Shown: one piece after another, positions 1-12,600 of the stretch
How positions within the stretch are numbered: the first letter of the stretch is position 1
Layout of the letters: each line of letters opens with the position of its first letter
Assembly: GCA_947095535.1 (NCBI GenBank)
Contig: OX352773.1
Location: forward strand, 209,704,093-209,768,092
DNA length: 64,000 bases
Reading direction: 5' to 3'
DNA from: Poecilobothrus nobilitatus
Lineage: Eukaryota > Arthropoda > Insecta > Diptera > Dolichopodidae
Program-made: the position numbers and the translations under genes
The notes under the pieces: model-generated
What the model saw: the letters and a program-made list of their open reading frames with translations, nothing else
The model's database searches: none
What the model was told of the DNA's origin: nothing

Positions 1-322
1 AGTCAATACTATTGATAATGTTGTATGCTGAAAGAACAAAATTAATTTCTCATTTTTTCATAGATGCCCTTGTATTAATTCGTATATTTAGATTTAAGAG
101 GAAAATCATAGATTAATATTATAGACGTGGGTAAAAATAAATTGAATAAATAGGTTTTCTAATTTGGTAGATTAAGTTAAACATAAAATAATGTTTTGTA
201 TAAAGTAAAGGGCGAGTTCGAATTAAAAAATTAACCAATTTCTGAAAACCCTTCTCTGTATAAGTTATTTTAGTTAAAATTTTAAGAATTAAGACACAAA
301 AATTACAATTAGTATAATCTAG

Positions 323-345
323 ATATATATATATATATATATATT
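323..345. repeat. (TA)n microsatellite
   Basis: An uninterrupted run of about eleven TA units. Such runs are common in AT-rich insect DNA and no function is implied. Confidence 0.9.
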
Positions 346-555
346 GGAGTCATTTTGGGAAGAGAAGAAGCAAACAGAGCTAATGTCGAGATAAAAAATA
401 CGTCAATATATTAATGTATTTTTTTTAAAATAAACTTTATTCAAAAAAAAATTTTAAATCACCGTGTACCCTAACTACTATGCAAGCACTAACTTGCTGA
501 GCTCATTTGGAAATAAAGTTTCATACCTTTAATTTGAGGCTTTTCTAGGTTTCAT

Positions 556-616
556 ATCTTCTGAATAGCGGTTTTAATCCTCTTTAATTATGGCTTAAAA
601 CCGCTATTCAGAAGAT
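556..616. repeat. Perfect 22-bp hairpin with a 17-nt loop
   Basis: The arms at 556-577 and 595-616 are exact reverse complements over 22 bp, with no mismatch or bulge. The whole 61-nt unit has the size of a short precursor hairpin. Perfect pairing and the absence of visible flanking stem argue for an inverted-repeat transposon remnant at least as much as for a miRNA. Neither can be settled from sequence alone. Confidence 0.85.
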
Positions 617-661
617 GTTGTTGTCTTTCTAAATGTTTAAACGACTAATTAAATTCCATTC

Positions 662-690
662 CTTATTTGACGTAGTCATTGTCAAATAAG
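662..690. repeat. 10-bp hairpin
   Basis: CTTATTTGAC (662-671) and GTCAAATAAG (681-690) are perfect complements around a 9-nt loop. It lies 46 bp after the 22-bp hairpin, so the two may belong to one degraded foldback unit. Confidence 0.8.
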
Positions 691-3600
691 AACCTGATAG
701 GCCTTTATTTATAACTTACTATAAGGTATCTTTCAGGAAAGTCAAAAGTAAATCAGATATGACCCCCTTTACGGGACTTTAGTCATTATTACTTATAAGG
801 AAAAACAAAACAATAATTAATCAAAATTTCAGAATAGGTTACAACAACTTTAATATCTTCATAGTGCTCAATTTTTTCTCATGTTTTCATTTAATTTTTC
901 TAATTGCTATTTTTTATTCATAAAAAAAATTTTCTTCTCTCTTTTACTTTTTATTACCATTATATCTTTTTTGGTTTTTTTTTTAAAGTCTGAACTATGA
1001 TCCAATTTTCTTGAAATTTACAACTCGATATGAACAAAAAAGATTTTATTATATATAATAAGAAAATGGCTCGAAAACAATCAATAAATTGAAGTATTTT
1101 TCTAGGATTTTGAAATATAGAAAATTATATCACAATAAATATATATAATTCATAAGTAAAAGGAAAATAACTAAAAAACTGACAATAAAGAGAGGGACGG
1201 AAAATAAAAGAAAAAAAAAATTGAAAATATGATAAAAATTAAACCGATATTTCCACTTTTATCCCATTTTAAACCTAATAAACATTGAAATAAAAACAAT
1301 TGTCCAATTTTTTTGTGTCGTTATTATTGTTGTTGTTTTGTTTTAAAGGATAATTTAAAATCAACAAAACTTTAGCAAATAAATTTAGTATTCTTGTATG
1401 GTATATCATTAAGAAAATTTGTGGTATGATTGAAAACAAAATAAAAGAGAAAAAATCAAAAATAGAAATAAAAAGGATATCACATTTTACCCACCTTATC
1501 ACTTAACCAAAAAAAAAAAAAAGCCAGAGAACCAAAACTCTATTGAAAATTGGAATTTAATACTCTAGATTTTTTTTTTTTATATGAACTAGAAGTACTT
1601 TCACATTAAGTGTAGATTGAGTCATGGAAATCCAAGAGTGTTAATAACTAATAATGGAGCAAAATAGTTGGTCAAAAATTCAATATTTGACTAACGATTA
1701 GTTTTATGAAAAATACTGTAACATTTTATGTGGCAGGAAAAGTAGTGCCTACGAAAAATTAATTAATTATATGTATAACATAACCTAATCGTCTTAATCT
1801 TACCATTCTTCAATTAACATAGTACATAAGTAACAATATAGCTATAAAAATGTATTTTTTTAGATAAGAGGGAGATTGTTTATTACAGTACAGTTGGTTG
1901 AAGCTTCATATATTCATTTCTTCCATGTATTCATGTATTGATGTTCCATTTTCCATATATTCATTCCATTTATACTACATACGTGTTTTCGATTATTTAT
2001 TTTATCCTATCACGGTTTACACTATTTACCGGCCATGACATGAAAACATTTGAATGGATAAGTGGTTGTTTTTGTATTTTTTTTTACCACTAAATAATTA
2101 TTAAATATGTAATAAAACTGATTTGTCAAATTAAAAAAGATGATGTCAAATTGTGAAAAGCAAAATAAACATTCCTAAAATAGGGATGAAAAGGTGACAC
2201 AGTATGTGTATACTTGACATATTATGTATGTATATCAATAAAACAGAACAATAAAAAAAAAAAAAAACTTTTGAATGGATTAGTGCAAAATGTATTGTGA
2301 GAGAAAAATGACATTTCTTAAAAAAATTTTGATGTTTTTATTCTTGATTTTCTTAGGAAAAATATCCATTTTCTTTTAAAGTTTTCTTTCTGAAATATTT
2401 AATCACGTCTAAAACTTCGAATATCTGCTATCAGCTCGCAAAATTTCAGCTCAATAAAAATTTAAAATACATTTTGAATAAAATATATGAGATGAAGGTT
2501 TTTTCTAGCCATTTTAACACTGTCAAAAACAAAATGAAAGTAAAACTTTTTATAATTTTTTGTGTGAAAGATAACCTCAAAAATAAAAAGCTGTATATTA
2601 AAATGTTCTGCAAAATTTCGTAAGTATCAATTATATTCTTTTTTAAAGAGGTTATTGATATCTTGAAATTTATTTAGTTTTATTTTTTTTATCGTTGTAA
2701 GTTATTCTTTAACTTATAATAATTTTTAAATTTCTAATTTGTTTTTTTTTTTTACCAAAATTTTATTTGTTTTGCTTTATTTATTTTGGATATGATTATA
2801 GCTTTGTGTGTAAAACTTTTATTTTAAAATTCTAACCTTAAAAAATATTTTTCCGATGAAAAAATAATTCTTTTTCTTTAGATTCTGACGACATTTGAAT
2901 TTTAATGTGCTTTATATATAATTGGAGTGAAATTGTGGTTTAAAATTGGAAATAAATATATTCTGTTTTTAAAATAAAAAAAAAAACCATAAAAGTATAA
3001 AAATTATAAAACCTTTTTTTAAAAAGTCATTTTGAAAAATTGATAATTTGTAAATTTTAATCCTAGTGATCGATCATAAATATGATGTATAAAACATATC
3101 ATTACAGTTTAATTATTTTAATTTATTTTATTTTATATATATGTAGGTATGTCAGAAAATTACCATTATAACAGTAAATAACCATAATGATTTTAAATTT
3201 TTAATTTTTTTTGAATGAACGTGACTTGTCAAAAGATTCACAGAATTTCGTTATTTTTGTTTTTGATTTCATTAATGAAGGACGGACGACTCCTATTAAA
3301 AATTGTTTTTGGTGGGGTTTGGTTTGTGAAAAAAGGATGAAATTTAAAATGAAATTAATAAAAGTTCTTAAGTTAGGTTATTATTTTTTATTGTTTTTAT
3401 GAAAGTATTTTACCTTTTATTTTAAGAATATTTATAAAATTTAAAAACGAAGTGGATTAACCCTTGTATTTGAATCTGTACAGATTGTTAAAAAGGATAT
3501 AAAGAAATATTTCATGGAAGGTGATATTTAATTTTAAATGTCAGTAGAATATTAAGTAATTTTTTTTTTTTTTAAATATACGTATATTTATATAAATATA

Positions 3601-5399
3601 TTTTGATGTTTGTATGTATTTAGTGCAGATAATTAAGACTTTCAAGAAGAATATATCATGCAAAGTGATATGAATAATTAATTATTGGATTTTATGTGAC
3701 ATACATAAATTTTAATTCCTTTTGTATAAACAACATAATATTCTACAAAAAAATCTATATATACATGTAAATTTATATATATAATATGTACATAGGTATA
3801 TTATGTTAATGTCCATAAAGGTTAATGCTGGGTTAATTTTGGTTGGATAATTTTATAACAAATGTCATGTGTTATGTCATTTTGACTTTTCAGAATAATT
3901 ACATTTAAATGTGGTTTTATGATATTTCATTATATTTTCAATTTTGTTTTTAATATTTAATTCAATATATTATAATATTGGATTAAAGGTTATAATTTTT
4001 GTTAAATCTACTTTATTTAAAATTTTTTTAAAGTTCTTTAATAAAGTTTTAAAATAATATGATAAAAAATCAGCAGATAATTGATTGTTACAGATTTATT
4101 TCAATGGAATATAGAACAAAAACAGTTAAAAAATTTACACCTGTTACACCTACAGCTTATTTAAAAAGAAAATTAGAGATTTTGTTATATTTGTAAATCT
4201 AAATGTAGTAAATTAATTAATAACATAAAAAATAAAAAAATAAAAAAAAATAATAATAGCTAATTCTAGAATATTGAAATGTAGCTTTAAGAATATAATT
4301 TGATAATTAAAGAGGAAAATGAAATTATTATTATTTAAGAAAATGAAATTTAGGAATTTCGGAATTGTTGTGATTAATGATATATTTTTTTTTTTTTTGA
4401 TAATTATTAAACTATCTATACGACCATACAGCCATTTAATGGCTAGGGTCTAAAAATAAAATGATTATAATACAATAAAAAAATATGTAAAAATCACTTA
4501 GTATGTAAATAAAAAATAAGATTTTAATAAAAAAAAAAAAAAAAAATTTCACCTGTTATAAATTTAATTTATTAATTTTTTAGTTTACATTTTTTAAGTG
4601 ATGAAAGAAGTAATATCCAAGACAGTATTTAAAACAAAAATTTTTTGAAGGTACCCATTTTCAAAAAGGCAAATGTCTTGTGGAATTGTAACTATTTTTG
4701 TATAAACATTTGTAAATTTTCATAGGATTTTTTATATAAGAAAAAATTGTGAAATATCAAAGGATACTTTCTTTAATTTTAAAAAAAATCCTACATAGTT
4801 AAGGTAAAAATGTAAGATTTTAGAATAAATAAATAAATTTTTATATTTTATTTACAACAAGCACATGTGCTAAATTTTGGATCCAAACATTTTGCCGAGA
4901 TAATTTATTTTATCAGACATTTTGCTTTATCCAAGTATCAATAATTATGTATATTGTGTATTTATTCAATTATTGCACATAACTGAAAATTGATAATTTA
5001 CAAGAGTAGTAAATGATATTAAAAATTTTAGAAATGGAACTTTAATGTTACTACTGTTAATTATTACTTCTTAATGTTATGGATATTAATATATACTAAT
5101 AATACACTAACTAATCTAATATAATTAAGAAACCTTAATTACATCAAATTGATTCAAGCATTGTAAATATGCAAGTTTAATGTGTGTGAAATTGTAATGC
5201 GAAATTAAATATGCAGACTACAAGAGTTAATCATTTATGCGAAAAGTTTGGCTCTCAGTTTTAATTTGTTAACTGTAACATCAAATAACTCAGACCTTTT
5301 TGTTTTTCTAAATCTCTTTGTTCATGAATACTAGACAAAACTACAATAGACCTAAGGGAGTTGAAATTTATTAAAAAAAGTCTAACCCTTATGAAGGAA

Positions 5400-5690
5400 G
5401 TCATATTTGATCAGCCAAAGCAAAATTTTGCAAATTTATGATTTTAAATAACGGTAAAACGGTAAATACAAAATACTAAAAATTTATATACGTATTAAAT
5501 ATAACAGTAATTTTTAAACAGTATAATTTTAAACTTACAATTTACAAAGTTTAATAAATCGCTGTCATTTAAAGTTTTCTAATTGAAAGAATCTTAAGTA
5601 AAACTTGAAAACATTAATTTTTTTTATAAGATCCTATCTATGGTTAAAATTTTATTGTTCCATTTGTTAAATACTTATTTATTTATATTT
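5400..5690 (-). mobile_element. Highly degraded Helentron-like scrap
   Basis: Two blocks match the order found in better-preserved copies elsewhere in the window: a CAAAATTTTGCAAA...ATAACGGTAA block, then GGTTAAAATTTTATTG. The second block reappears near 24380 and 38600 next to a degenerate GACG run. Both ends are missing. The call rests only on these shared blocks. Confidence 0.4.
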
Positions 5691-5699
5691 TTAATGATT

Positions 5700-6930
5700 T
5701 CTCTTTACTAAAAATTGGGGTCGTTAATATTATAAAAAGCATTTAAAGTTTATAATCTGATTTTATCAATATTTAACAGTTACTATTTAATTTTTTATCA
5801 CCTTACAATATTATTTATCATTAAAGTACAAAATTTACTTGACTTGATAATGTGAAGAAAAAGAATTAAAAATACAAAATTACAAAATAAAAAATGTAAT
5901 GACATCATTATAATATTATATTATGTTCTAGATTGTTAATAAACCCTATATTTTTCATAATATCTAAATGTAAAGTGCAATTGATGACCTTAATTAGATA
6001 TTATCATATTTTTTTTCCATTGAATCAATATTTCTTTTTGATAAAAATCTAAATATGCCTCTTATAATTTTCTTTCTCTTTCTTACTGTCTATTGAAAAT
6101 GTGATTAAAGCGCTGTAAAAAAATAACGAAATTTATTTTCTATATATGATGAAAACAATAAAGATATGATAAGTATATGGAACATATTTCTATAACATCC
6201 GCTTTTCATTATCAGTTACTATAAAACATAAAACAAAAATACCACTTTACATACTTTTTAAAAGAAAAGAAAGTAGAAAAAAAAAAACATTCTACTTAAA
6301 ATGTAAAAAGCACCCACTTGATATAAATAATTTTCTCACCTCATTTTTTGAAGCTCTTTTCATCATTTCATCATATCCTATTATATCGTAGTAATTATGT
6401 GTTCACGAAGAGTAAGGTAAAAGTGTTTTTTTTTTTGTAAAGAAGGACCATCATTCACATTAAATAAATCGTAATAAAATATGTTGTTTTTATCGTTTAT
6501 ATCTATTTAATGTTCCTGAAAAGGATAACCATATAGTAATTTTCAGTATTAGGATAAAATTATTTGGATTCTTCTGAAGTTAAGAAAACGAATATAAAAA
6601 AAACCGACTAATTCTATGGCAGATTTAGATAACATATAAAGAATTTAACTTACAACGTATAATATTGTTACATATTGCATGCTTTTTTTGAGTTTATAAT
6701 TAACTCATTTCATCTTGGATAAAAATAAACTTTTTAAATAAATTATTGCGAATCAAAAATGAAATGCGAAGTAAGGAAAATAGGGTTAAAGATAAAATGG
6801 GTTAATATTGTTGTTTAATTTTCGCTATGAAAAGTTACTGCGCGTTAATATAAATGGTAATTGAAAACCCACTCGATCTCCAGAAAGTCAAACCACAGTT
6901 TGTTTGCGTTTATCAACTGTAACTGTTTTG
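5700..6930. other. AT-rich DNA with no recognisable gene
   Basis: No coding block, RNA gene or clear repeat boundary is visible. The sequence is dominated by A and T runs. Confidence 0.6.
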
Positions 6931-7199
6931 ATGGATACTTATGTGGTAGAGTGGTTATGCGTCCGAAAAGCCTATATAATAAACAACGCGCTCTTTTTTA
7001 TTCATGTGGGAGATGTATATCTTTAAATGATACTAGGAAAACCTAGGCTCCCTGGGTAGTGTGGAATTTGTACTCATAAAATTTACCTACTCCCATCGCC
7101 ATTATAATAATTTAATCTCCCAAACTGCAAATTAGTATGTATAGTGGCTGAGGATCCACCCTTTTCATAAAGGGAAGGAAAATCAATGTTTATGGTCAA
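6930..7199 (+). repeat. Possible second tRNA-derived SINE, degraded
   Basis: The string TGGTAGAGTGG (from about 6942) fits a Pol III box A. It is followed by a stretch clearly richer in G+C than its surroundings, up to a duplicated TCAATGTTTAT near 7183 and 7194. No convincing box B follows at the expected distance. An open frame of 61 codons across it shows no known protein. It could be a worn SINE or unrelated repeat DNA. Confidence 0.3.
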
Positions 7200-7213
7200 T
7201 GTTTATTTATTTT

Positions 7214-7412
7214 TTTTCTATATTTTTTTTTTAATGCATTTCTCTGCCACATAAATGTGGACAGAAAATTACACAGCCTTTCCTGTTCAGGCGTGGCTGT
7301 AAATGTTGTAAGGAGGAATAACTCTTACGACACGTGTGGGATTCGAACTCACACTGCCTCGGTGCTTACAGCGTATTTTATACGCTCTTATCCACTAGAC
7401 CACCGAGATCGC
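7214..7412 (-). mobile_element. tRNA-derived SINE, copy 1
   Basis: On the minus strand a tRNA-like head carries box A TGGTCTAGTGG (7392-7402) and box B AGTTCGAATCC (7339-7349, one change from the consensus). A body follows that contains ACAGGAAAGGCTGTG, ending at AATGCATT and an A-rich tail (a T run on the plus strand). The element is flanked by TGTTTATTTATTTT (7200-7213) and TGTTTATTCATTTT (7413-7426), a 13-of-14 target-site duplication. This is the hallmark of LINE-mediated retroposition. Three more copies lie in the window. It is not a functional tRNA: the acceptor and anticodon parts do not fold as one and a long unrelated body follows. Confidence 0.88.
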
Positions 7413-7429
7413 TGTTTATTCATTTTATA

Positions 7430-9110
7430 TTTCCCAAAATATGTAGGTTAAGTTTTTTTTTTTAAAACAAATGTGCCAAACTATCATTTATCTATATTTG
7501 AATCGATTTAATTTTATGGTATGATTTGTAGAAATTTGTTTAAAGTAAAAGTTTTTAATTTTAACATTTATTCTTTACCATTCATTTTTTCATATTTTTA
7601 AATTTTGTTTCATATTTTTATTTATACTTCAAAGAATCTGTTACTTAAATTATTGTACTTTCCTACATTTCGTATTAAAAAAAAAAAAAAAATTGCTCTA
7701 AATCTTTGATTTATAATAAATCATGTCTACGTTTTTAGTGAATACCAAATAGAATCAATTTTAAATTGATGAACGTGATAGGAAATTAACAATCGAAAAA
7801 CTTTTAAGTATATAAAACTATAACTAGAATCATTTATTCAGTTTTCTCTTAGATATCATTTTTAACGATATCCTGATTTTGTTGTTGGAAAATGCATTCG
7901 AAGCAATTTGTTTAAAGAACAAACCAAGTCATCTATTTTCCTTTTTTATTTTACTATTATATGAATTTAATGCTTTTGTTGCTTTTCTCATTTTTGTTTT
8001 TCTTATTTTGTTTTTTCGTCTTATATAAAAGCTTTATATAACTTAAGCACGTGATACACGTATACTGAGATTAATAAATTTTATATTGGAAAAAAAAAGA
8101 GAAAAGGAATTGAGAACAGACTAATATATCTATATATATATGTACATATATTTTTGTATTATATACATATATATATATGCAATACAAATATATATATATA
8201 TATATATAATACAAATATATGTACACACGGATTAATATATAATAATGCATATTATATATTATTTACAATATTTCTAAAGTAATAATGTATGATATTTTAT
8301 GAAAGTCCTTTTTTTCAAAAAATCGATAAAAATATATTTAATACGGGGTTCTGTAAGTACAAATAAAGTGTATATAAATTTAAACATATTTATATTATGT
8401 AGTGACTTTAAAAGTAAAGATGCCTCAAGTAGTTTTACAACCAAAAAATAAATTATTGTAATTTTCACTATACAATTTAAATTTAAGCAACCCAAAAATT
8501 TCTATTTTTTCCTCAACTTGCACCGTTTATCGCCATTTTGTTCAATTTTTATAGTAGTATTTTATGTTTCTTTCATGGTCATCATCATAGTTACTGCCAT
8601 GCCATTGAGCCTCAAAATAATGTAGTTTCGAAATTAAATAGTCATCTGTGTGTTCGAGAGAAACGAAACATCAAAGGTTTGATTTTTTGACGTGGAATGG
8701 AAAACCTAAAGTTGGTTGACTAATAATAGACTTGAAAATTTGTATCTGAATTTTGCCCATTTAATGAAGAGTATTGCTTATTCCCAATCTCAAATGAATT
8801 AAAAAACTTCTTATTACAAGGATAGAATTATTGTGGTGGTATTTACTCTTCGTTAGCTACAAGATGATCTTATGATTTCATTTTATCTATTTTTAATTAA
8901 TATAATTGTTACATAATATATTAGAGTTTTCCAGTTACTAGCATCAAAGGACAACAACCAAAATTTGGACGAGTATAAAGTCAATAGCAGTATATTGTAT
9001 TGTAATGGTGTATTACGATGTATATTTAATAGATAATTGTTTAGATATAATACATTGTAGAAGATTAAATGTGCTAAACATTTTAAAAAATATCATTTGT
9101 CTTACAATGC
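7430..9110. other. AT-rich DNA with a TA-rich cluster, no gene
   Basis: Interrupted TA runs occupy 8123-8223. A slightly less AT-rich patch around 8560-8720 has no open frame or family match that I can see. Short open frames here, including one of 73 codons at 8274-8495 on the minus strand, have low-complexity translations. Confidence 0.6.
8123..8223. repeat. Compound TA/CA-type microsatellite
   Basis: Several TATATA runs are interrupted by GTACATAT, and a GCAATACAAATATA segment recurs as AATACAAATATA. This suggests local slippage or a small duplication. Confidence 0.8.
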
Positions 9111-9167
9111 TGTGCAAATCTACGCCTCACAAATTATGACCTCAAAATAAAAATGAAAAAAGACCCT

Positions 9168-9358
9168 ATTTTTTTTTTAATGCATTTCTCTGCCACATAA
9201 AAATTGGACAGGAAATTACACAGCCTTTCCTGTTCAGGCATGGCTATAAATGGCGTAAGGAGGGAATAACTCTTACGACGTGTGTGGAATTCGAACCCAC
9301 ATTCCCTTGGTGTTTACAGCGTATTTTATACGCTCCTATCCAATAGGCCACCCAGGCC
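9168..9358 (-). mobile_element. tRNA-derived SINE, copy 2
   Basis: The minus strand shows box A TGGCCTATTGG (9340-9350) and box B GGTTCGAATTCC (9286-9297), which has one extra T relative to the consensus. The standard body and an A-rich tail follow. It has inserted into the CCCC-motif repeat region, so it is younger than that element. Target-site duplications are ambiguous because both flanks are T-rich. Confidence 0.85.
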
Positions 9359-9993
9359 TCATTTTTTATTTTGGGGCCATAATTCATAAAAAAAAATTTT
9401 ATAAACTCATTTTTTTGAATTTTGCGACCTAAAGCACCATTGTAGATGATGCGACCTAAAACACCATTCCAGGGCAGATGTAGTACGCATGCAGTGTTCA
9501 AAAGCAGAAAAATTTGTATGGATGAACATACTTCAGTATAGATTTTAGAGTTGGAGTCAAAATCAGGATATTCCCTTTTTCCAGAATTTTTATATATATT
9601 ATGTATATCCGAGATCTTGGAGAGGCTTTAGAGTTGGATACAAAATCAGGATTATACGCTTTTTCCAGAATATATAGATAGTCCTGATTTTGAAATCGTC
9701 TATAAAATGCTTTATTCTAAGCAAAATATTGGGAAAAAATAAGAAAATGAAAAAAAATTTAATATTTTTATGCTAATTCAATTTTGTTTTAACCACAATA
9801 TATAAAGATTCTAGAAAAATCACAAAGCCTAATATTGAATCTAACTCTAAAATATTTTCTAATTCAGAATCTCATATACATATATGTATATATGTTCTGG
9901 AAAAAGAGCATAAAGCTGTCTGGAAAAAACGCATAATTAAACTCTAAAATCTATACTAAAATATATGTTCAGCTTTCTTTGGTAAAAATAATT

Positions 9994-10108
9994 ATGAAAT
10001 AAAATCGCCAATCAAAAATGAAATAACGTCGCCAGAAGGAAATAATGTTCTTACAACAATTTCTTTTTTGCGACGTAATTTAATTTTTGATTTGCGATTT
10101 TATTTCAT
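9994..10108. repeat. Imperfect 39-bp inverted repeat
   Basis: Arms 9994-10032 and 10070-10108 pair with three mismatches in 39. A third, direct version of the second arm follows at about 10129-10168. The repeated unit is ATCAAAAATGAAATAACGTC-like. It forms the core of the CCCC-motif repeat region and probably a foldback structure. Confidence 0.8.
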
Positions 10109-10345
10109 AATGAAATAATCTCGGAAATTTTACGACATTATTTCATTTTTGATTGCGATATTATTTCTCGCGGCACTATTTCGTAGAGCCAATAGTAATA
10201 CTTTTGATTACTATTATAAGCGAATCATGAAAAAAAAACCAATTTAGCCTTATTTTTGTAAAAAATAAAAATGATAAAAGGCTCCAAAACAGCAATTTTT
10301 TTGTGGCATTAAGGCCCCAAAATGAAAATGAAAAAAGACCCCAAA

Positions 10346-12600
10346 TTGCCGAAAATTATTCTTACAATTTCTTTTAACAACTATTATAAACGAAATGCAT
10401 TTATTTAAACATTTTTCATTTATTTAAACATTTTAATTTTCGTAAAAAAAAAGAACTTGGAAAAAAGAAAGATACTAGAAGATAGTGTTTATCCTCATAA
10501 ATGAGAAAAACAATGTGACGAAAAAATGCAAGGTAACCAGAAATACAAAACAAAAAGAAAACATTCGAGTAGCAATAAAACTGAGAAAAAAGGTTATCGG
10601 TAAAATATTACAACATAAATGAACACGTGTACTTATGTACAAACACGTCTTAGCATAAAAATATAGAAATACACCAAAAACTAAAATATCAACCTTAGAC
10701 GTTATTAAATACATTCAAAGAAAACAAAAATAAAACATAACCTCTATTTTTTGAAAACTATAAATGAAACTAAATGTATAGAATAAAAAAATTATTTTTC
10801 AATACGTTTGAGGCAACACAAAAAAGAATAATAGGACACACAACAAAAACAAAAAAAATACAATAAAAAAAAACGAAAACTAATGAACAAAGAAGAAATT
10901 TTTGGCATTAAATAATAATCAGGTTATAAAATAAAATTTCGTAAAATATTTGTTTTCAGTTAAATTTCGATACACTTAACTGTGTATATTAAGGTTGCCA
11001 AACGTTTAATAAAAATTGTAAATATTTTTGTTAAACGTTTGGCAATAATATTTTCTTAATATTTCCGGAAGACTCCTCATTAAAAAAAAAAAGAAGTAAT
11101 TTTTATCATGGCATCTACTCACAACGCGGCCTTCCAACTTGCTCAATTTCAATAGCGATATATAAATATATAACGATATATATATATTTTTTAAAACTAA
11201 AATAGTATAAATTTCAAAAAGCTAGCTCCATTATTTTTTGCGTAATCGAGTATGCGAGTATCGACGTACATGGTAAAATTGATGCAGAATTTGATTCTTT
11301 GTAAGAATATATACATTTTACCATATCTATCTCGCCTCCTTTAAGGTGCCACAAATTGGGTGTAATTGAAAATCTATTACACCCTTAAAAACTACTTTCG
11401 TATGGGTATAAATATTTGCTATATAACAAAAAGAACCAAAAATTAAAAATGAAAAAACAGCATAATAAAAATAAAACCCTTTTCTAATTGTTAATATGTG
11501 GCAAACTTATTATTTCCTTTTATACATATAAAATTTGATAAACATGCATATTGAAGGTCAGGTCAATTGGTTGATTTAATCGGGTAAAGATACATATTTC
11601 TATAAGTATATGTATATACTATACGTATATACACACATATGTATTAAATAGGATATTTGGAATATAAAATAATTTCGATAAAGGATAATATTATGAAGGT
11701 TTTATTTATTAATGTGTTTTGTACAATTTAACCTAGGTTTTTAGGTTTTTGGTTATGCTGCAGAGCAAAAAAAATATATTTTATGAAAATTTTTGGTTAG
11801 ATACTTTTGGGAATTGTTTTTTTTTTTAGTTTTTTTTTTTTTTTTTTTTAGTGTCAATATTCGTATATATAAATGTCATAGTTTAGAGGGTAATAAACAT
11901 TTACATGCAATACGGTTGTAGTGAGGGGATTATGACAAATATATTCATTTGTATGGAACATTATTATAACGGTCAAGTTTGCATAACATGAAAACATATT
12001 TGCTTGCATTTATGTTTATATATTTTTGTTTTGGTTTTGCTTATCGGGAATATTAAAGGGATTAACAGAATATATAGGATTTAGTTAATTTTATTAAATT
12101 AAATTTTGTTTTATTTTAAAATTTTATCTGTTTGTAAAAGGCTTAAAAAAAAAAATTTAGGTTTGTTGATAATTATAGAAGTTTTTGGATTATATTGTAG
12201 AATTAGGTTATTTATTGTATTACCTTTGATTTTTAAATTGATTGTATTTAGCTTAAAATGTAATAAATTTATTTTTAATTTTAGAATTTAATTAAATTAA
12301 CGTATTATTTGGTACATGGTATCAATGGTATTGCAAATATTTATCAGAGATTAAATTTTATTGTAATTGTCAATATAGAATAAAAATGTTGTATGTAAAA
12401 TCAAATATTTTTAAAGGTACGTACTTCAAAAGAACAATTAAAAATATTTTAGAGTTATGACTACTTTTGTTTTAAAATTTTTAATATTTTTTTTTTAAAT
12501 TTTTGATAGGAAAAATTGTAAGAAATCAAGACACAATCTTTAGTTTGAAACGAAAACCAATATAATTAAGAAAAACTGTTCATATCTATATACATGTAAA
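10346..12600. other. AT-rich DNA with no recognisable gene
   Basis: Apart from one hairpin at 10995-11045 there is no boundary, coding block or RNA gene that I can support. The open frames at 10475-10714 (minus) and 12106-12291 (plus) translate to Phe/Leu/Ile-rich low-complexity peptides typical of random AT-rich DNA. Confidence 0.6.
10995..11045. repeat. Long hairpin: 15-bp stem, extended to 22
   Basis: TTGCCAAACGTTTAA (10995-11009) and its exact complement (11031-11045) enclose a further 6-bp pairing (AAAAAT with ATTTTT) after one T-G pair, leaving a 7-nt loop. As RNA this is a stem of 22 pairs in 51 nt. That fits a small precursor hairpin, but no conservation or expression evidence is available here. 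Confidence 0.8.

Larger units (their letters stand above)
1..5400. other. AT-rich DNA with no recognisable gene
   Basis: This stretch has long A and T runs, stops in every frame and no open frame above 75 codons. The two short open frames (near 1275-1502 and 3211-3402) have low-complexity translations and resemble no family known to me. It holds a pure TA run at 323-345 and the hairpins listed separately. I see no splice-flanked coding block, but very short exons could not be excluded by eye. Confidence 0.7.
9110..10345. mobile_element. Repeat region of the CCCC-motif inverted-repeat family, interrupted by a SINE
   Basis: Both edges contain the family motif (a GAxATAA-like string, then CCCCAAAA and AAAATGAAA), near 9140-9165, 9365-9380 and 10255-10345. 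Its middle (about 9540-9960) shares a block with 13140-13330: CTAATTCAGAATCTCAT followed by TTCTGGAAAAAG. SINE copy 2 sits inside it. Its exact ends are unclear because the terminal arms have decayed. No transposase is visible. It is probably an older relative of the element at 12800-13571. Confidence 0.55.

Noticed and set aside
7257..7451. 64-codon plus-strand open frame with SINE sequence, and similar frames at 9244-9501 and 60662-60892
   Set aside because: All are readings across the tRNA-derived SINE, mostly on the strand opposite to its transcription. Their shared peptide reflects repeat homology, not a gene family.
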